NCBI GenBank assembly: GCA_900110015.1
Contig: FOCD01000001.1
Span: 620,001 to 684,000 of the forward strand
Source: Terribacillus saccharophilus
Lineage (GTDB): Bacteria; Bacillota; Bacilli; Bacillales; Amphibacillaceae
Direction of reading: 5' to 3'
DNA: 64,000 nt
Part shown: piece after piece, positions 53,592 through 62,361 of the stretch
Numbering within the stretch: the first letter of the stretch is position 1
Layout of the letters: each line of letters opens with the position of its first letter
Notes under the pieces: generated by a model
Databases searched by the model: none
Seen by the model: only the letters and a program-made list of their open reading frames with translations
What the model was told of the DNA's origin: nothing
Translations under genes and position numbers: made by a program

Positions 53592-54419
53592 TTAGTTTGT
53601 AATGTCTTTGATGTATTGTCCAATATCATTGCTTTGTTCATCAAGATTTTGTATGTCTTCCATGAACTCCACCATTACACGGGATTGCTCCTCCGATGCA
53701 GTGGATACTTCCCCGATGCTCAATGTCAAATTCTCCATATTATTCTGGATTTCTTGAAGTGACTGGCCAATCGTACCGACTGCTTCCTTCGTTCCAATGG
53801 ACAGCTTTCGAATCTCATCTGCCACTACGCCGAATCCTCTGCCAGCATCGCCAGAGCGGGCTGCTTCAATAGCTGCATTCAAGCCCAATAAGTTCGTCTG
53901 TGTTGAAATATCTTCAATCAGTTGAACAACCTTACTAATCTCCTGGGAGTTTTCATTTGCATGTGCGGCTTGACCATTAATATCCGTGCTCGTAGCAGAA
54001 AGCTCCTCAGCTTGCGCTGCAACTTGTTGTACTTTTCCTTGCAGACTGCTGACAATGGTGCGTAATTCATCCAGCTCTTTATCAAGAATCTCTTCGTCTT
54101 TTAAGGTTTTGGTGATTTGGAATACACCGACAATCTCCCCGTTTTCATCACGTATAGGATTAGCGGAGTATTGCATACCAACACCATAACGCTCTTTTGG
54201 AATATGTATTTGTACCTTTTCTCCATGAAGTGCTTGACGTAGTATATCGTTATCCTCAGAAAAAGCAAAATCGCCGACATTAACGCTATAGTCAAAGTCT
54301 TTTGACTGGGAAGAAAAGATAAAATTCTCTGTGTCGGTAACGACAACAGCGCAATTCTCTCCAAGGTTTTTTTTGATTTCAGGTGCTAGATGGACCAACG
54401 CTTGTAATGTTAGATTCAT
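53592..54419 (-). CDS. Soluble methyl-accepting-type chemoreceptor (YfmS-like), copy 1
   Basis: The 275-residue cytoplasmic receptor has an N-terminal sensor of about 120 residues ([13 protein letters not shown] ... [17 protein letters not shown]) of the YfmS type and a short signalling coiled coil with tip [20 protein letters not shown] and [13 protein letters not shown]. No transmembrane helices. The signalling helix lacks the long HAMP-methylation bundle of classical receptors. It lies 11 bp after copy 2 and 46 bp before the dehydrogenase, so all three are likely co-transcribed. Start ATG follows AGGAG. Ligand is unknown. Confidence 0.87.
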   Translation of the reverse strand: MNLTLQALVHLAPEIKKNLGENCAVVVTDTENFIFSSQSKDFDYSVNVGDFAFSEDNDILRQALHGEKVQIHIPKERYGVGMQYSANPIRDENGEIVGVFQITKTLKDEEILDKELDELRTIVSSLQGKVQQVAAQAEELSATSTDINGQAAHANENSQEISKVVQLIEDISTQTNLLGLNAAIEAARSGDAGRGFGVVADEIRKLSIGTKEAVGTIGQSLQEIQNNMENLTLSIGEVSTASEEQSRVMVEFMEDIQNLDEQSNDIGQYIKDITN

Positions 54420-54430
54420 ATTCTAATCTC

Positions 54431-55267
54431 CTATTCCTGGTTAGTTACTTTCTTCATTGTTTCAATGATTTGTTTGCTCTTTTCGTCCAAAGCTTGAATG
54501 TCATTCATGAATTCGACCATGACAACAGACTGTTCCTCTGATGAAGTAGAGACTTCACTAATGCTGAGTGTCAGATTTTCAATGCTGGATCTTATCTCTG
54601 TTAAGGATTTCCCGATAGTTTGCACTGCTTCCTTCGTATTATTGGAAAGTTTACGGATTTCATCCGCCACGACGCCGAAGCCTTTTCCTGCTTCGCCAGA
54701 ACGAGCTGCTTCGATGGCTGCATTTAATCCAAGAAGGTTTGTCTGTGTGGAAATTTGTTCAATTAATTGAACCACTTCGCCTATTTGGCGGGAGTTTTGG
54801 TTTGCACTGTTCGCTTGCTGGTTAATGTCACTACTAGTAGCAGAAAGTTCCTCGGCTTGTGCAGCTACATGCTGTACCTTACCTTGCAATGCATCGATGA
54901 CCTCATTCAGTCTGTTAAGCTCTTTATCCAGCTTCTCTTGATGCTCCAAAGTCCGAGATAAAGACAAAAGACCAACGATCTCGTTTGTTTCCATATCCCG
55001 AATAGGCGTTATGGAAGTTACGACTGGTACACCGAAAACTTCAGGATCCTCGGTTTTGGAAATAATGTGTTCCCCTTTGATTGCTCGCAGATAAACCTCA
55101 TGTTCATCTAGTCTTGTTTTTCCTGCTTCAACGTCCAGTTTCAAAAGCGTTGACGGAGCAAAATAAACAAACTTCTCAGTATCCATTACGCCTATTGCTG
55201 CTGTCGGACCAAGGGTATCTTTTATAATGGGGGCAATATTGACTACTGCCTGAATCGTAGAATTCAT
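54431..55267 (-). CDS. Soluble methyl-accepting-type chemoreceptor (YfmS-like), copy 2
   Basis: The 278-residue protein is a paralogue of the next gene: same architecture, with a sensor half ([40 protein letters not shown]) and signalling tip [20 protein letters not shown]. The sensor halves differ strongly while the signalling halves are nearly the same, which points to duplication followed by change of ligand range. The ATG follows GGAGG. It opens the three-gene operon and is divergent from the TetR gene. Confidence 0.87.
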   Translation of the reverse strand: MNSTIQAVVNIAPIIKDTLGPTAAIGVMDTEKFVYFAPSTLLKLDVEAGKTRLDEHEVYLRAIKGEHIISKTEDPEVFGVPVVTSITPIRDMETNEIVGLLSLSRTLEHQEKLDKELNRLNEVIDALQGKVQHVAAQAEELSATSSDINQQANSANQNSRQIGEVVQLIEQISTQTNLLGLNAAIEAARSGEAGKGFGVVADEIRKLSNNTKEAVQTIGKSLTEIRSSIENLTLSISEVSTSSEEQSVVMVEFMNDIQALDEKSKQIIETMKKVTNQE

Positions 55268-55325
55268 AAAACAAGCTCCTCCGTATGTATTCTTCTATAT
55301 ACATATCGGTCAGAAGTACCAGAAT

Positions 55326-55339
55326 GTGAAGCGCTTCAC
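55326..55339. promoter_or_regulatory. 14-bp palindrome between the chemoreceptor operon and tetR-like gene
   Basis: GTGAAGCGCTTCAC is a perfect palindrome, 58 bp before the chemoreceptor start and 15 bp before the TetR frame. It is a candidate operator for the TetR protein. Its core AAGCGCTT also matches the centre of CcpA cre sites, but the usual TG/CA flanks are absent. Confidence 0.5.
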
Positions 55340-55354
55340 TAAAAAAGTCTGATT

Positions 55355-55960
55355 TTGTCACAATTTGTAGAATGGTTTTATATAAGTGGAAAAGTAGATA
55401 GAAGAGTGGCCAAGACTCAAGATGCGATTAAAAAAGCATTTCTAGAGCTCATGAATGAAAAAAAATTCGAAGCTATAACTATTCAAGATATATCGGATAG
55501 AGCAAACTTGAATCGTAGTACCATCTATCTGCATTATTTAGATAAATACGATTTACTAGATAAGTTGATTGATCAGCATATCCAAACTCTCACAGAAATG
55601 GATATATGGGCATGTGAAGAGGAATGGGAAGATGCAATTTTAATCTACGTCAAATACTTTGAAGATAATTCTTTATTCTTTTCGACGATGTTGACAAGTA
55701 AAGCAGCAGCACCTTCTTTCCGTAGCAAATTTTTAAAGTATGCCAGAGATGGGTTTAAAAAAGAGTTGGAAGGATCAAACGTAAATAATAAGGGTTTGAG
55801 CGATGATATTATCGTAGAATTTGCTTCAAATGCATATGTAGGTGTTTTGGAGACATGGTTAAAGGAAGGAATGACTTCTACTTCTCAGTCATTGGCAAAA
55901 GAATTTGGGAATTTTGTTGGAGAGGATTTTATAAGATTTTCTTTTGAAAAACAAAAGTGA
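55355..55960 (+). CDS. TetR-family transcriptional regulator
   Basis: The product (up to 201 residues) has a TetR helix-turn-helix: KTQDAIKKAFLELMNEKKFE then ITIQDISDRANLNRSTIYLHYLDKYDLLDKL. The rest is an all-helical ligand and dimer domain. The start is uncertain: TTG at 55355 or GTG at 55406 (VAKTQDAI); neither has a clear ribosome-binding site. It is divergent from the chemoreceptor/dehydrogenase operon and probably controls it through the shared palindrome. The effector is unknown. Confidence 0.82.
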   Translation: MSQFVEWFYISGKVDRRVAKTQDAIKKAFLELMNEKKFEAITIQDISDRANLNRSTIYLHYLDKYDLLDKLIDQHIQTLTEMDIWACEEEWEDAILIYVKYFEDNSLFFSTMLTSKAAAPSFRSKFLKYARDGFKKELEGSNVNNKGLSDDIIVEFASNAYVGVLETWLKEGMTSTSQSLAKEFGNFVGEDFIRFSFEKQK

Positions 55961-55989
55961 AGCTGCTTAAAAAGCTGCTTCACTTTTTT
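55953..55989 (+). terminator. Terminator of the TetR gene
   Basis: AAAAGTGAAGC pairs with GCTTCACTTTT, with an inner GCTT/AAGC stem. It overlaps the stop codon and has a T-run on the plus strand. Confidence 0.85.
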
Positions 55990-56087
55990 CAATTGATCAA
56001 TTAAAAGTCCACTTTAATGAACGAGGATCAAACCTATCGACTTTTTGTATCTCTTAAAGAACTTATTATGCAGAAGGCATAAATCTT

Positions 56088-57035
56088 TTACTGAACAGTT
56101 ACTAATTCTGTAACTGTAAGATCAATATCCCATCGCTCTTCAATGATTCTTTCTTTCTTATCCGACCATTCCTCATTTGGTTTTTCCTCAGTTAACGTAA
56201 AACCAAATTTATTATAAAGGTGACGTGCTGCAACCAATTTGCTGAAAGTCCATAAATATACATGCTTATAACCACTCTCTTTACAGAAATTCATTGCGGT
56301 ATTCATTAACCTTTTGCCTAGTCCTAAGCCTTGAGAATTTTCATTTAGAATAAACCATTTTATCTGTGCAATTGAATCACTCGTCTTCCCTACAGCGATG
56401 GAACCGACTTTCTCTCCATCCACTTCTGCAATCCAAAGCTGACTGCCATCTATATCAAGAATAAATTCACTTATGCCCTTCAGTACATAATACTCAAAGA
56501 TAGATCCAAAATTATATTCTTGTTTGTAAAACTCTCCATGTAATTGTGCAACAAATCCTGCATCTCCAGGTTGAAATGGACGAATGACAACTTCCTTTTC
56601 TCCATAAGTCTTTGAATTTATAGATTGAATAGTTTCCATAGCTGCAACTAGATGCGATAATTCTTTATCAGGGATATTCTCAGAGATTTTTTCAATGCCA
56701 CGTCTGCCCTTTTCAGCTAAGTCTGTGTAAATCTTTTCTCCATGATTTGTGAGATATAAAGCATACTGACGTTTGTCTTTTGTAGACTGTTCTTTTTTAA
56801 GGATATCTTCATTTTCCAATTGTTGAACAATCCGACTCATGTATCCACGATCAATACCTAACTTCTCCCGTATTTCAGTAGCAGTACAGCCACTATTCAT
56901 ATGTACCTCTGTAACAACCCTTGCTTCTGTTAAAGGTAAAGATGGATTGTATATTTCTTGATCAATTTTACCTAACACATTTGCATAATACCTATTGAAA
57001 GCACGGATCTCATCTAAGTAATGCATTCTTTTCAT
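56088..57035 (-). CDS. MarR-type regulator fused to GNAT acetyltransferase
   Basis: The 315-residue fusion has an N-terminal MarR winged helix (about 1-145; GCTATEIREKLGIDRGYMSR, then DKRQYALYLT wing) and a C-terminal GNAT domain (about 150-300) with GLGKRLMNTAMNFCKES and ARHLYNKFGF. Such proteins may acetylate a target and regulate DNA in one polypeptide. I chose ATG at 57035, after GGGGGG, over the ATG 15 bp earlier. It is a single gene facing away from the polyamine locus. Substrate and regulon are unknown. Confidence 0.88.
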   Translation of the reverse strand: MKRMHYLDEIRAFNRYYANVLGKIDQEIYNPSLPLTEARVVTEVHMNSGCTATEIREKLGIDRGYMSRIVQQLENEDILKKEQSTKDKRQYALYLTNHGEKIYTDLAEKGRRGIEKISENIPDKELSHLVAAMETIQSINSKTYGEKEVVIRPFQPGDAGFVAQLHGEFYKQEYNFGSIFEYYVLKGISEFILDIDGSQLWIAEVDGEKVGSIAVGKTSDSIAQIKWFILNENSQGLGLGKRLMNTAMNFCKESGYKHVYLWTFSKLVAARHLYNKFGFTLTEEKPNEEWSDKKERIIEERWDIDLTVTELVTVQ

Positions 57036-57321
57036 TATTAACCCCCCCATTGTAAATGATTGTTCATATAATATATTTTATAGTTGCTTAAGTCAACTAT
57101 TTTTATAAATGCTATGAGAGGAATCGTTCACTAACGCTAAGTTTAATTTTGAAAATAGTCTGTATTTCTGTGCATTGTCTAAACTACTTTTGAAAGTTTT
57201 CGAAAATATTGCAGATGCCTTCTTCAAACAGTCACGCACTTTTCGTCTAATTTTTAAAGAATATAAGAAAATTTGTCTATTGCTATATAATTTGTATGTG
57301 TTAGTATAATAGGTGCATTAT
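57036..57321. other. Intergenic region upstream of the folded RNA
   Basis: AT-rich DNA with no credible ORF. A TATAAT element lies at 57305-57310 with TTGCTA 19 bp upstream (57280-57285), a slightly long-spaced promoter that could drive the RNA that follows. The promoter of the MarR-GNAT gene must also lie here. Confidence 0.45.
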
Positions 57322-57740
57322 TTGGAAAGCTGTTATTCAATATATCTGGATCTTTCCAAGCAGATAATTTTTGACCACTTCTCTCTAAAGAGAAGTTTAA
57401 GGGCCATACGGACAGCCGGGTCAAATGCCGATTGGCAACTTTAGTTGCCCTATTGATTGAGTTAGAAGCTCAAATTTTATAAGTTGGTTACTTTACAACC
57501 AGTGCATCCTCTGCACATCAACTTGTGAAACGGTCAATAAGAGTGGTAAAAGTAATTATTTGCTATTAGACTCTGATCCTTTTGATATATTCTTGAATAT
57601 TAAAAAGCTTTCTTGCAAAAGACTCAGTTTAATTGAACTGCTTTTGTTATGGAATTACTATGCTATTTTAATATTGATAATTATATCTAAAGCAAGTGTG
57701 ATGCGCGGTTATGCGTATTTGGCACTTGCTTTTTTGTTTT
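57322..57740 (+). ncRNA. Candidate structured leader RNA ahead of the carboxynorspermidine genes
   Basis: About 420 nt contain many nested perfect stems and no convincing ORF. Stems: TTGGAAAG/CTTTCCAA (57322-57329, 57352-57359); a closing stem ACCACTT with GAGTGGT (57374-57380, 57541-57547); CTTCTCT-CTAA-AGAGAAG (57378-57395), which competes with the closing stem; GGGC/GCCC (57401-57404, 57447-57450); GGCAAC-TTTA-GTTGCC (57434-57449); AAGTTG/CAACTT (57481-57486, 57519-57524) enclosing GTGCA-TCCTC-TGCAC (57502-57516). An intrinsic terminator closes the RNA at 57689-57738, followed 115 bp later by the lys1-like gene. I do not recognise it as any riboswitch class I know; it could be a new leader, an sRNA or a diverged known class. 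Confidence 0.45.
57689..57738 (+). terminator. Intrinsic terminator before the polyamine operon
   Basis: AAAGCAAGTG (57689-57698) pairs with CACTTGCTTT (57723-57732), with a 24-base loop, and is followed by TTTTGTTTT. It lies upstream of the first gene, as in transcription attenuation. Confidence 0.85.
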
Positions 57741-57855
57741 AAGGGAGTTACATCAAATTATCCTTTTCCTGTAAACAAGCGAGTGTCATGTACTCTTGGT
57801 TGTTTCGGTATTCTTCTTTGCTAGAAAAAATCTATCTTAGTTAGGAGACAAAAGA

Positions 57856-59088
57856 ATGAGTAAAGCACTTATTATTGGCGCTGGCGGCGTGGCATCAGTA
57901 GCTGTCCACAAGGCAGTTCAAAACAGCGAGGTATTTGAAGAGATTTGTATTGCAAGCCGTACAAAATCTAAATGTGATGATTTAAAAGCTAAATTAGATG
58001 GCGGCAAAACAAAAATTACCACTGCTCAGGTGGATGCAGATAATGTTGATGAGCTAATCGCTTTAATTGAGGAAGTAAAACCAGATATCGTGATGAACTT
58101 GGCTTTGCCTTATCAGGATTTAACGATCATGGATGCTTGTCTTGCAACAAAAACACACTATATGGACACAGCAAACTATGAGCCAGAGGATACAGCTAAA
58201 TTTGAATATAAATGGCAGTGGGAATACCGCGAGCGTTTCGAAAAAGCAGGAATTACAGCTCTATTAGGCAGCGGTTTTGACCCAGGCGTAACAGGTGTGT
58301 TTTCTGCATATGCACTTAAACATTACTTTGATGAGATCGAATATATCGACATTCTTGATTGTAATGGCGGAGACCATGGCTATCCTTTCGCAACGAACTT
58401 CAATCCAGAGATTAACATTCGCGAGGTTTCTGCTAACGGAAGATATTGGGAAAATGGCGAGTGGATTGAAACTGAGCCAATGGAAATCAAGCGTGAGTAT
58501 GACTTTGCTGAAGTTGGTAAAAAAGATATGTACTTGCTTTACCATGAGGAGCTTGAATCTCTTGCTCTAAATATTCCTGGTATCAAGCGTATTCGTTTCT
58601 TCATGACTTTCGGTCAAAGCTACCTTACACATTTGAAGGCTCTTGAAAATGTAGGTATGACTTCTATTGAACCGATTGAGTTTGAAGGCAAACAAATTAT
58701 TCCGCTTCAATTCTTAAAAGCTGTATTACCAGATCCATCAACACTTGGACCACGTACAGTTGGTAAAACAAACATCGGCTGTATTTTCAGAGGTAAAAAA
58801 GACGGCCAAGACAAAACTTATTATGTATACAATGTTTGTGATCACCAAGCGTGCTATAAAGAAGTTGGTTCTCAAGCTGTTTCCTACACAACTGGCGTTC
58901 CCGCTATGATTGGCGCAGCTATGATCCTTACTGGTAAGTGGAACAAACCAGGTGTGTTTAATATCGAAGAGTTTGATCCCGATCCATTCATGGAAGAGTT
59001 GAACAAATGGGGCCTTCCATGGGTAGAAGATTTCAACCCTGTGCTTGTCGATGATTCAGCTGCAAAAGAGCAGGAGTCAGTACGTTAA
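57856..59088 (+). CDS. Carboxynorspermidine/carboxyspermidine synthase (saccharopine dehydrogenase family)
   Basis: The 410-residue NADPH enzyme condenses aspartate semialdehyde with a diamine (putrescine or diaminopropane) to a carboxylated triamine. It has an N-terminal Rossmann fold (ALIIGAGGVASVAVHKA, 4-20) and family-specific runs such as GSGFDPGVTGVFSAYALKH (about 137-155) and ILDCNGGDHGYPFATNFNPE. It resembles the LYS1-like CANSDH/CASDH rather than a lysine enzyme. The ATG follows TTAGGAG. Its stop is one base before the nspC start. A structured leader with a terminator lies upstream. Confidence 0.9.
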   Translation: MSKALIIGAGGVASVAVHKAVQNSEVFEEICIASRTKSKCDDLKAKLDGGKTKITTAQVDADNVDELIALIEEVKPDIVMNLALPYQDLTIMDACLATKTHYMDTANYEPEDTAKFEYKWQWEYRERFEKAGITALLGSGFDPGVTGVFSAYALKHYFDEIEYIDILDCNGGDHGYPFATNFNPEINIREVSANGRYWENGEWIETEPMEIKREYDFAEVGKKDMYLLYHEELESLALNIPGIKRIRFFMTFGQSYLTHLKALENVGMTSIEPIEFEGKQIIPLQFLKAVLPDPSTLGPRTVGKTNIGCIFRGKKDGQDKTYYVYNVCDHQACYKEVGSQAVSYTTGVPAMIGAAMILTGKWNKPGVFNIEEFDPDPFMEELNKWGLPWVEDFNPVLVDDSAAKEQESVR

Positions 59089-59089
59089 C

Positions 59090-60217
59090 ATGCGGTTTGA
59101 AGAATTACCAACCCCTTGTTATGTAGTTGATGAAGACCTTGTAGAAAAAAATCTTAAAATCCTTAATGGTGTTATGCAGCGTACAGGAGCAAAAATTGTG
59201 TTGGCACAAAAAGCTTTTTCCATGACAACAATGTACCCTTTAATTGGAAAATATTTAAGCGGCACAACAGCGAGTGGACTTTACGAAGCTCGCCTCGGTT
59301 ACGAGGAAATGGGCAAAGAAAATCATGTCTTTGCCCCTGCTTATCGGGACGATGAAATCGATGAGATCATATCCATTTGTGATCATATTATCTTCAATTC
59401 CTTTTCCCAGTTGGAAAAGTTTAAAGATAAGGCGCTTCAAGCCGGCCGGAAAGTTGGCTTGCGCATCAATCCTGAATGCTCTACACAAGATGGTCATGAC
59501 ATTTATGATCCATGTGCGCCAGGTTCCAGATTTGGTGCGAAACAGGAAGATTTTTCTTCAGAATTGCTTGATGGTGTCTCAGGACTGCACTTCCATACCC
59601 TTTGTCAGCAAAATTCGGATGACTTAGACACTACTCTTCATGCAGTCGAAGAAAAGTTCGGACAATGGCTACCACAAATGGAATGGATCAATTTCGGCGG
59701 TGGTCATCACATCACGAGAGAAGATTATGATATTCCACGACTAGAAAACTGTATCAAGAGGATGCAGGATAAATATGGGTTAGAAGTATACCTTGAACCG
59801 GGAGAAGCCATTGCGCTCAATGCAGGCTATCTGATCACTTCTGTACTTGATATCCATAAAAATGGAATGGAAATTGCCATTCTTGACACTTCAGCAACTT
59901 GTCATATGCCTGATGTATTGGAAATGCCATACCGCCCTCCTCTATTTGGTTCAGGCGAAACTGGTGAAAAGCCATTTACTTATCGACTTGGCGGGCAAAC
60001 CTGCCTTACAGGCGATGTAATTGGAGATTATTCTTTCGATCAGCCATTAAAAAGCGGCGATAGATTAGTCTTTGGAGATATGGCTATCTATTCCATGGTA
60101 AAAACCAACACATTTAACGGTATGCCGCTACCTGCCATTGCGGTACGAGATAAAGATGGCGATTGCCAAGTCGTACGCGAGTTTGGCTATCAAGACTTTA
60201 AGATGAGATTAGCTTGA
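59090..60217 (+). CDS. nspC: Carboxynorspermidine/carboxyspermidine decarboxylase
   Basis: The 375-residue fold-type III PLP enzyme removes the carboxyl group from carboxy(nor)spermidine to give (nor)spermidine. The PLP lysine is K41 in VLAQKAFSM; other marks are LRINPECSTQDGHDIYDPCA, SGLHFHTLCQQN, INFGGGHHITREDYD and YLEPGEA. I chose ATG at 59090, one base after the preceding stop, instead of the longer overlapping frame. Together the two genes give an alternative spermidine route without S-adenosylmethionine. No speE or speH is in the window. Confidence 0.92.
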   Translation: MRFEELPTPCYVVDEDLVEKNLKILNGVMQRTGAKIVLAQKAFSMTTMYPLIGKYLSGTTASGLYEARLGYEEMGKENHVFAPAYRDDEIDEIISICDHIIFNSFSQLEKFKDKALQAGRKVGLRINPECSTQDGHDIYDPCAPGSRFGAKQEDFSSELLDGVSGLHFHTLCQQNSDDLDTTLHAVEEKFGQWLPQMEWINFGGGHHITREDYDIPRLENCIKRMQDKYGLEVYLEPGEAIALNAGYLITSVLDIHKNGMEIAILDTSATCHMPDVLEMPYRPPLFGSGETGEKPFTYRLGGQTCLTGDVIGDYSFDQPLKSGDRLVFGDMAIYSMVKTNTFNGMPLPAIAVRDKDGDCQVVREFGYQDFKMRLA

Positions 60218-60296
60218 TTCAATTATAATTTCATACTTCCCATCTTTAGGAATGCTGATTTTTAATAAATCGGACCATTCAAGTAGAGATGCTTTA

Positions 60297-60328
60297 AAAA
60301 CCGGATTCTGAAAGAAGAATCCGGTTTT
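60297..60328 (+). terminator. Terminator of the polyamine operon
   Basis: AAAACCGGATTCT (60297-60309) pairs with AGAATCCGGTTTT (60316-60328), followed by a short T-rich tail. Confidence 0.88.
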
Positions 60329-60611
60329 CTTATATAATTAGCCAATTAAATTTGAGCGAAACCTAAGGTCTACTTCTATAATACCTGGATACTGAGATAC
60401 CTTTCTGAGAGCAGAAGTACTCATATGACGAGATCATGCGCTAAGCTATAGATCTCAACACCGCCAACTAATGGAATAAATGTACAGTCTTTCAAATTTT
60501 AATTAAAGCTATTTACCTTAATGTATGTTACAGTGAGGTCAAACCTAAATTATTGTTGGCTTTTTACTCATCAGAACTCCAAGAGTCACCTTTAATGGAA
60601 AGGGGAACATT
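60329..60611. other. Intergenic region upstream of the 79-residue gene
   Basis: No ORF or strong element stands out. A GAGATC/GATCTC inverted pair lies at about 60438-60464. A promoter for the next gene should lie in the last 100 bp. Confidence 0.4.
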
Positions 60612-60851
60612 ATGCTCGCCCATGACATTAAGAAGGCATTAGAGTTTCTGATTCATTATGAAGATGTTAATATAACACACTCTTTTGATGAATATATACT
60701 CAGTTATTCTAAATTTACCGGTGGATTTCGTATAGAAAACACTTCGACTGGTCTTATTGATTTATTTAAAGATATTGAAACTTGTTCGGCTGCGGTGCAC
60801 GACATTTTCATAAAAAAAGGTGTTTCAACCCTCTCCAATATAGTTCCTTAA
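60612..60851 (+). CDS. Hypothetical protein, 79 residues
   Basis: The ATG follows AAAGGGG by seven bases. The product starts MLAHDIKKALEFLIHYEDVN and continues with a mixed polar and hydrophobic sequence (FDEYILSYSKFTGGFRIENT) ending in STLSNIVP; one Cys lies near residue 59. No signal or membrane helix. The ribosome-binding site and the clear terminator 16 bp after the stop support a real gene. I do not recognise the family. Confidence 0.6.
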   Translation: MLAHDIKKALEFLIHYEDVNITHSFDEYILSYSKFTGGFRIENTSTGLIDLFKDIETCSAAVHDIFIKKGVSTLSNIVP

Positions 60852-60866
60852 TCAACTTGTGACAAA

Positions 60867-60906
60867 AAAAGAAGGGCAACCTATTTTCGGTTCCCCTTCT
60901 TTTTTT
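60867..60906 (+). terminator. Terminator of the 79-residue gene
   Basis: AAAAGAAGGG pairs with CCCTTCTTTT, with inner AACC/GGTT; a further T-run follows. Confidence 0.85.
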
Positions 60907-61017
60907 CTTACTCTAAAGATTAGCTTTGCACAATAAATTAATATTAGATGTACATTTAACTGAAATAATAGCAATTAATCTTTTCAATGTTTTAAGTGAC
61001 TTTTATTGATTTTCTAT

Positions 61018-62202
61018 TCACAACTGCTCTTGATATTTAGGTAAAAAGAAAGCTATAATTGCACCCACTAACGGAAGAAATGAAAGAATGGTGAATACTG
61101 TGGAAACACCAAAGGCGTCCGAAATACCACCCATGAAAACAGAGCCAATTCCACCAGCTCCAACACCAAAACCGATAGCAAGTCCGGATGCAAGCCCTAT
61201 ACTTTGCGGCAGCATACGCTGCATATAGACTACACTTGCAGAGAACGAAGATAGCACACTGAATCCGAAGAACAATAAAACAATAATTGATAAAACACCA
61301 TGAACATGTGGAAAGATGAGCGCGAACGGTGTAGCAATCAGCATAGACAAAATAAGCAATTGTTTTGTACCAATCTTATCAGCCCACACTCCTCCTAAGT
61401 AGGTACCTAGTGCCCCTGCTCCCACAAATACGAAGCTAAGTATTTCTGCCTGCTGTACGGAAAGAGAGTCCATGAAAAATGGCAAAAATACAACCACTCC
61501 AATTTGACACCAAGATCTGAGTATAATGATACAAGAAAGCAAGCTAGCTCCTAGATAGTTATTTGCGCCTTTTACTTTTTGGGTCGTCTTATGACGCTGA
61601 GTAATTATTAATTCCTCTTTTAACCAAGGTAGTATTTGAACAGTAATAAGCAAGGAGATGAACGCTATTGGTATAAGCCAAAGAAGTCCTTTTATCCCAG
61701 TATAGGTTATGAATACAGACACAATTAATGGGCCAAATGCCTGTCCAGCGTTTCCCCCTACCTGGAATATTGCCTGAGCCAAGCTTTTCTTTGATCCCGA
61801 TGCCAAATACGTTCCTCTGGAGGCCTCTGGGTGAAATGCTCCTGAACCGAGCCCTGAGATTGAAATAAATAAAAGAAGCCAAGGTAATGATGGGGCGATT
61901 CCTGTTAGAGCCAGACCCATAATTGAACAGAATACCCCTGCTGGTAATAACCATATACGAGGCTTTCGATCTGCAATCATTCCAAAAAGCGGCTGAGAAA
62001 CAGACGAAGTCAAATAAGACAATAAAACAATTAAAGTGGATTGGGTATAGTTTAATTCAAAAGCATGCTTGTAAAGTATAACTAAAGCAGGCACCATACC
62101 TGTTGTTACTAAATCATTTAAGAAATGAGAACCGCTAAACGTAAAGATAGCCCGGCGATAGAGGGGCTCTTGTTGTTGAGCTGATGACTGAGAAGCTTCC
62201 AA
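61018..62202 (-). CDS. MFS efflux transporter, Fsr (fosmidomycin resistance)-like
   Basis: The 394-residue carrier has 12 predicted helices and an Fsr-type N terminus (AIFTFSGSHFLNDLVTTGMV), the MFS loop FGMIADRKPR (about 73-82), GSGAFHPEASRGTYLASG (about 118-135) and the central loop KEELIITQRHKTTQK. Fsr-like pumps export small drugs; the substrate here is unknown. The ATG has a GAAGG-like site. Single gene facing away from the catalase gene. Confidence 0.87.
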   Translation of the reverse strand: MEASQSSAQQQEPLYRRAIFTFSGSHFLNDLVTTGMVPALVILYKHAFELNYTQSTLIVLLSYLTSSVSQPLFGMIADRKPRIWLLPAGVFCSIMGLALTGIAPSLPWLLLFISISGLGSGAFHPEASRGTYLASGSKKSLAQAIFQVGGNAGQAFGPLIVSVFITYTGIKGLLWLIPIAFISLLITVQILPWLKEELIITQRHKTTQKVKGANNYLGASLLSCIIILRSWCQIGVVVFLPFFMDSLSVQQAEILSFVFVGAGALGTYLGGVWADKIGTKQLLILSMLIATPFALIFPHVHGVLSIIVLLFFGFSVLSSFSASVVYMQRMLPQSIGLASGLAIGFGVGAGGIGSVFMGGISDAFGVSTVFTILSFLPLVGAIIAFFLPKYQEQL

Positions 62203-62361
62203 TTAATGCACCTTCTTTATATATATAATCTCTCCTCTTCTATATTTTATATCAACCTAAATAATATGTCATAATAAAGATTGAATAATAAAGGAAACTA
62301 CCGAAATTATTGTAAATTCCTAATAGTTTTAACCCAAGGAAGCCTAAGAAGGTGCATACAA

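Noticed and set aside
57530-57560. T-box-like run GAGTGGTAAAAG near the leader RNA
   Set aside because: It lacks the ACC-G-CG part of the T-box consensus, pairs instead with ACCACT at 57374-57379, and no terminator follows directly. The downstream genes are not synthetase or amino-acid operons.
57560-57742. 60-codon hydrophobic ORF inside the leader region
   Set aside because: It starts at TTG without a ribosome-binding site, and its end overlaps the intrinsic terminator, so it is unlikely to be translated.
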